Of a stretch of DNA of 9,939 nt, positions 7,065-9,939 are shown in pieces. The position numbers and the translations under genes were made by a program. This DNA is from SLQH01 sp964612995 (lineage in GTDB: Bacteria > Planctomycetota > UBA11346): assembly GCA_964612995.1 (NCBI GenBank), contig CAZTGE010000143.1, positions 1 to 9,939 of the forward strand, written 5' to 3'. The stretch's first letter is position 1, and each line of letters opens with the position of its first letter. The notes below the pieces were generated by a model, which was not told the DNA's origin, ran no database searches, and was given only the letters and a program-made list of their open reading frames with translations.

Positions 7065-7083
7065 GGCCGCCCGCGACCGGAGC

Positions 7084-8142
7084 TCAGTAGGCACCGCCGA
7101 TCATCACCGCGCTGGGGGTCTCGTCGTCGAACTGGTCGTAGCCGGGGCTGGCCGACTCGGCCTGCTCGGTGGTCGCCTTGCGCCAGCTGTTGGCGCGCTC
7201 GCGCGCATCCCGCTCGGCCTGGAGTTCGGCCGCGAGGTGCGGCTGGGTCTCGCGGCCGAGATTGCCCTGCAGGGCCTCCTCGATCACACCGACGATCTCA
7301 CCAGCGGTGGGATAGCGGTCCGTCAAGCGGGCGGCGGCGGCGCGGCGGATGACCTCGACCGCCTTGGTCGAGCATTTCGGAGCGAAGGCGCGTGGGTCGG
7401 GAATCACGCCGCGCTTGGCCAGAGCCAAAACGGTCTGTTGCTCGCGGCCGAGATAGGGCGGGCGACCGCAGAGCATGCGGAACAGGGTGCCGCCGAGGGC
7501 GAAGATATCGGCCTGGGGCGTGATCAGTTTCTTGGCCTGGGCCTGCTCGGGCGCCATGTAGTTGGGCGTACCGATGATCAGGTCGTCACCAAAGCCGAGG
7601 CTCTGGCGCTGGAGCGCGGCGGCCGACTCGACCGCCATGCCGAGATCGGCGATCTTCGGGATCATGTCGCCGGTGACGAAGATGTTGGCCGGCTTGATGT
7701 CGCGGTGGACCACCCCCGCCCGCGCCAGCGCCTCAAGGCCGCGGCCGATATCACGCGTGATGCCCAGCGCCAGGCGCTCGGGCAGCACGCCGCCGTAATG
7801 CTTGAGCAGGTCGGCCAGACTGCCCCCATGCACCAGCTCCAGCGCCATGTACATCCACCCCTGGTCTTCGCCGAGGTCGAAGCAGGTGATGACATTGGTG
7901 TTGTGGATCCGGCCGGTGAGGTGGGCCTCGGCCACGAATCGGGCGCGGATGATGTCGCTCTGGGCCTTCTTCGGCAGCAGCACCTTGAGCGCCACCTCGC
8001 GATCCATGCTCACCTGCCGCGCACGGAACACGCTGTTCGATCCGCCCTTGCCGAGCTTGTCGATCAAGCGGTAACCACCGAGGACCTTGGGGATCTGGGT
8101 CTGGCGACGAGGTCTGCTGTTGGGTTCCGGATCTCTGGCCAT
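7084..8142 (-). CDS. Soluble Hanks-type serine/threonine protein kinase
   Basis: 352 residues. The kinase domain fills about 22-295 with the full motif set: glycine loop GKGGSNSV (31-38), ATP lysine K53 in VALKVL, helix-C Glu E72, catalytic HRDIKPAN (146-153, D148), DLG (166-168, in place of DFG) and APE (197-199). It should therefore be active. There is no transmembrane segment and no PASTA, WD40 or TPR domain. The C-tail (about 296-352) is charged and probably disordered. The start at 8142 was chosen because a normal kinase N-terminus follows it; the frame remains open far upstream, but only by running antisense through the permease gene. No Shine-Dalgarno is visible. It diverges from the permease-phosphoesterase pair. 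The kinase call is firm; its targets are unknown. Confidence 0.93.
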   Translation of the reverse strand: MARDPEPNSRPRRQTQIPKVLGGYRLIDKLGKGGSNSVFRARQVSMDREVALKVLLPKKAQSDIIRARFVAEAHLTGRIHNTNVITCFDLGEDQGWMYMALELVHGGSLADLLKHYGGVLPERLALGITRDIGRGLEALARAGVVHRDIKPANIFVTGDMIPKIADLGMAVESAAALQRQSLGFGDDLIIGTPNYMAPEQAQAKKLITPQADIFALGGTLFRMLCGRPPYLGREQQTVLALAKRGVIPDPRAFAPKCSTKAVEVIRRAAAARLTDRYPTAGEIVGVIEEALQGNLGRETQPHLAAELQAERDARERANSWRKATTEQAESASPGYDQFDDETPSAVMIGGAY

Positions 8143-8265
8143 GGCGCAATGATGCCGCGCCGCGCGGGCGTGTCGATCGGCCACCGGAGCTTGCTGCACC
8201 GCCCTGCGGCAGCGCTGCCCGGCATTGGGGGTGGCTCGCCGTCTGGCGGCCATAGGCTCCGCCCC
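8143..8265. promoter_or_regulatory. Divergent promoter region between kinase and permease genes
   Basis: The 123 bases between two divergent starts must hold promoters for both. A perfect 12-base palindrome, GGCAGCGCTGCC, sits centrally at 8208-8219 and could be an operator. No strong -35/-10 pair and no clear Shine-Dalgarno was found for either gene. Confidence 0.45.
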
Positions 8266-9048
8266 ATGGCCTGGACCGCCGTGGTCACCCTCACCTACGC
8301 CGACAGTGTACGCCAGCCGACCCTCTGGTTGGCGACGGCGGTCGGCCTGGGATTCCTCGTGCTGACCACCGTCTTCGGCATGTTCAACTTCTTCGAACAG
8401 GACCGCTTCCGACTGTTCTGCACCGCCGGGGTCGCGATCACCATGCTCAACGGTGTGTTCCTCGCCCCGGTGCTCGGCGCCAGCGCGGTCAGCGAGGAAC
8501 TCTCCGACCGCACCGCGCTGACCCTGTTCGCCAAACCACTGGGGCGCGGCGCCTATCTGGTCGGCAAGACCCTCGGGGTATGGGCGGCGACCGTCAGCTC
8601 GAGCGCGGTGCTCGCCGGGGCCCACCTCGGCCTGCTGGCCTGGCTCCAGCGCCATGGCTTCCCTGGCGATCACCACCACAGCGACGACCCCGCGGCCTGG
8701 GCCTGGGTACCCTACACCCGACTGATCCTGGCCCACTTCCTGGGCACCCTCACCGCGTTGAGTCTGGCCACGCTGGGCATCGTGCTCGCCCTGCGGCTGC
8801 GCGCCGCAGGGGCGATCACCGCCTGCTTCGCCGCCTTCGTCGGAGCCAACGTCCTCGCCGGAATCGGGCTGCCGACCACTGTGATCCTGCCCGCGCTGGC
8901 GATCTTCCAGATCGACGACGCGCTGCAGTTCCGTCGCTTCCCCATCGAGCCCGACTATTTCGGCCTTTGCGTCGTTCACAGCCTGCTCTATAGTTCCGGC
9001 TGTCTGCTCCTGGGCCTGTCACTGTTCAAGCGACAGGACCTGGCCTGA
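8266..9048 (+). CDS. ABC-2 type transporter permease
   Basis: A 260-residue inner-membrane protein with about six hydrophobic segments, near 21-40, 52-76, 100-127, 152-177, 182-214 and 231-254. The conserved cytoplasmic motif SEELSDRTALTLFAKPLGRG, followed by YLVGKTLG (about 76-104), matches ABC-2 permeases of the NosY-like kind, which pair with a separate ATPase to export or flip substrates. No ATP-binding subunit is in the window; it may be encoded elsewhere, because the window covers both neighbours here. The loop at 131-146 carries HHHSDD, a possible metal-binding patch. The ATG at 8266 is the first good start; the ribosome binding site is weak. It ends 22 bases before the phosphoesterase, so the two are probably co-transcribed. 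Substrate unknown. Confidence 0.8.
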   Translation: MAWTAVVTLTYADSVRQPTLWLATAVGLGFLVLTTVFGMFNFFEQDRFRLFCTAGVAITMLNGVFLAPVLGASAVSEELSDRTALTLFAKPLGRGAYLVGKTLGVWAATVSSSAVLAGAHLGLLAWLQRHGFPGDHHHSDDPAAWAWVPYTRLILAHFLGTLTALSLATLGIVLALRLRAAGAITACFAAFVGANVLAGIGLPTTVILPALAIFQIDDALQFRRFPIEPDYFGLCVVHSLLYSSGCLLLGLSLFKRQDLA

Positions 9049-9056
9049 AACCCGAG

Positions 9057-9063
9057 AGGTGGG
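9057..9063 (+). promoter_or_regulatory. Ribosome binding site that sets the phosphoesterase start
   Basis: AGGTGGG, seven bases before the GTG at 9071. It favours GTG 9071 over the in-frame GTG at 9059, which overlaps this site and would have only a poor GAG motif before it. Confidence 0.7.
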
Positions 9064-9070
9064 AAAGCCG

Positions 9071-9802
9071 GTGCGCTACGCGATCATCAGCGACATCCAC
9101 GGCAACCTCGAAGCGCTGACCGCCGTGCTCGCCGACATCGAATCCAATCAGATCGACCGCATCGTCTGTCTCGGCGATATCGTCGGCTATGGCGCCGACC
9201 CGATCGCCTGCCTCGAGAAGATACGCGATCTCGACTGCGACTGCATCGCCGGCAACCACGACTGGGCCGCGATCGAACGCATCTCGATCGACTTCTTCAA
9301 CGCCTACGCCAAGGCCGCCGCGTTGTGGACGCGCGAACAGCTCTCCCAAGAGCACAAGGACTGGCTGGCCAACCTGCCGCTGACGCTCAAGTTCGACGAC
9401 TACTGCATCAGCCACGGCACCTTCCATCAGCCGGAAGGCTTCAACTACATCCAGACCGTGTTCGACGCCCAACTCAGCTTCGAGGAGCTGCGCACGCGCA
9501 ACGCCCACCTCGGCTTCCTCGGCCACAGCCACGTACCGGTCGGCTTCTTCGACACCGATCCGATCACCTATACGCTCGACCAGGAGATCCCCACGAGCGA
9601 GGAGACCGCGATCATCATCAACGTGGGCAGCGTCGGCCAACCGCGCGACGAGAACCCGATGGCGAGCTACTGCATCCTCGACACGGAAGAGGACAAGGCC
9701 CGCATCGTCCGGCTCGACTACGACCTCGACACCGCGGCCGAGAAGATCAAGGCCGCAGGCCTGGACCCGATCCTGGCCCAGCGCCTCTACCTCGGCAAGT
9801 AG
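9071..9802 (+). CDS. Calcineurin-like metallophosphoesterase (YfcE/MJ0936-like)
   Basis: A 243-residue cytoplasmic, dinuclear-metal phosphoesterase. The metal-binding set is complete: D8 and H10 in ISDIHGN, D36 in GDIVGYG, N62-H63-D64 in GNHD, H115 in ISHGT, and H152 and H154 in GHSH. The NVGSVGQPRD motif (184-193) is typical of the Metallophos_2 subgroup, whose members show phosphodiesterase activity in vitro and often lack a known natural substrate. The GTG at 9071 was chosen on ribosome-binding-site spacing and because the protein then starts MRYAIISDIHGN, the usual N-terminus; GTG 9059 would add four residues. It follows the ABC-2 permease by 22 bases. Its stop is followed after eight bases by the right-hand repeat cluster. 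The fold is certain; the substrate (a nucleotide, a lipid or a phosphoprotein) is not. Confidence 0.93.
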   Translation: MRYAIISDIHGNLEALTAVLADIESNQIDRIVCLGDIVGYGADPIACLEKIRDLDCDCIAGNHDWAAIERISIDFFNAYAKAAALWTREQLSQEHKDWLANLPLTLKFDDYCISHGTFHQPEGFNYIQTVFDAQLSFEELRTRNAHLGFLGHSHVPVGFFDTDPITYTLDQEIPTSEETAIIINVGSVGQPRDENPMASYCILDTEEDKARIVRLDYDLDTAAEKIKAAGLDPILAQRLYLGK

Positions 9803-9810
9803 CCCGCTCT

Positions 9811-9845
9811 TTGCAGAGGGGGGCGCTTTTTACAGAGGGGGCGCT
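9811..9845 (+). repeat. Partial tandem duplication at the head of the 53-base repeat
   Basis: TTGCAGAGGGGGGCGCT (9811-9827) and TTACAGAGGGGGCGCT (9830-9845) are near copies two bases apart, differing by one G in the run and one substitution. The second begins copy 2 of the 53-base repeat. The first copy reads TTGC, as in copy 1 at 4944-4996. Confidence 0.7.
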
Positions 9846-9882
9846 GCCCCCTCGCGGCTTCGCCGCACACCCCCACGCGCCT
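9830..9882 (+). repeat. 53-base dispersed repeat, copy 2
   Basis: Inverted relative to copy 1 at 4944-4996, 50/53 identical. Hairpins: 9835-9853 (8-bp stem, loop GCT) and 9854-9866 (GCGGC-TTC-GCCGC). It starts 27 bases after the phosphoesterase stop. The strong first stem could act as a transcript end or stabiliser, but it has no T-run and copy 1 lies upstream of a gene, so a dedicated terminator role is unlikely. Confidence 0.9.
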
Positions 9883-9891
9883 CTGTCGGCG

Positions 9892-9939
9892 CTCGCCAGC
9901 TGCGCTGGCGTTCTCGGCGGCCCTGCGGGCCATTATCGC
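9892..9939 (+). repeat. Two-hairpin module, copy B, cut by the window edge
   Basis: Hairpin 9894-9910: CGCCAGC, loop TGC, GCTGGCG. Then the left outer arm TTCTCGGC (9911-9918), the inner stem GGCCC-TGC-GGGCC (9919-9931), the linker ATTATC (9932-9937) and the first two bases, GC, of the right outer arm. The layout matches 4739-4791 with different but still paired stem bases. Confidence 0.7.

Noticed and set aside
7065..7083. A bidirectional terminator between the convergent GH42 and kinase genes
   Set aside because: The gap is only 19 bases and shows no stable hairpin with T-runs.
5613..7094. Minus-strand open frame of 493 codons opposite the GH42 gene
   Set aside because: Antisense shadow. 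The plus strand carries both GH42 catalytic residues in one uninterrupted frame.
7237..8265. Upstream extension of the permease frame
   Set aside because: It is antisense to the kinase gene and has no membrane segments or recognisable domain. The ATG at 8266 gives a normal permease length.
8143..8979. Upstream extension of the kinase frame by 279 codons
   Set aside because: It lies antisense to the permease gene and reads as low-complexity Gly/Glu/Arg. The kinase domain begins normally after the ATG at 8142.
9059..9070. GTG 9059 as the phosphoesterase start
   Set aside because: It overlaps the AGGTGGG ribosome site that is correctly spaced for GTG 9071. The shorter protein has the usual N-terminus. 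Not fully excluded.

Overview
This is a GC-rich bacterial window with six clear protein genes, plus two intergenic stretches packed with small perfect hairpins. The organism cannot be named from the sequence. A soluble Hanks-type kinase of planctomycete style, an ABC-2 permease, an enlarged PBP2-like transpeptidase and a GspE/PilB ATPase together suggest the Planctomycetota (perhaps Phycisphaerae) or relatives. I hold this loosely. Strong GC bias in third codon positions creates long antisense open frames over most genes, and these were discarded.

Left block, minus strand (4589 down to 1): a 983-residue PBP2-like peptidoglycan transpeptidase, then after 43 bases a stand-alone 124-residue HPt phosphotransfer protein, then after a 150-base gap a GspE/PilB-family secretion or pilus ATPase that runs off the left edge. 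The first two look like one transcript. The ATPase has its own good ribosome binding site and may be separately controlled.

Intergenic block 4590-5057: about 470 bases without a credible gene, between the divergent transpeptidase and glycosidase genes. It holds a mosaic of GC-rich hairpins with mostly 3-base loops. One copy of a 53-base repeat (4944-4996) recurs in inverted orientation at 9830-9882. A two-hairpin module (4739-4791) recurs, diverged but structurally conserved, at 9892-9939.

Right block: a GH42 beta-galactosidase-family gene (plus, 5058-7064) converges on a Ser/Thr protein kinase gene (minus, 8142-7084). Divergent from the kinase, across a 123-base region with a 12-base perfect palindrome, lies a plus-strand pair: an ABC-2 type permease (8266-9048) and, 22 bases on, a calcineurin-like metallophosphoesterase (9071-9802). 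The window ends inside the second hairpin cluster.

The ordinary genes are recognisable families. The main unexplained signals are the structured repeat family, in which base changes between copies preserve pairing, and a roughly 380-residue expansion in the non-catalytic part of the PBP2-like protein. No tRNA, rRNA, CRISPR array, transposase or phage gene was seen.
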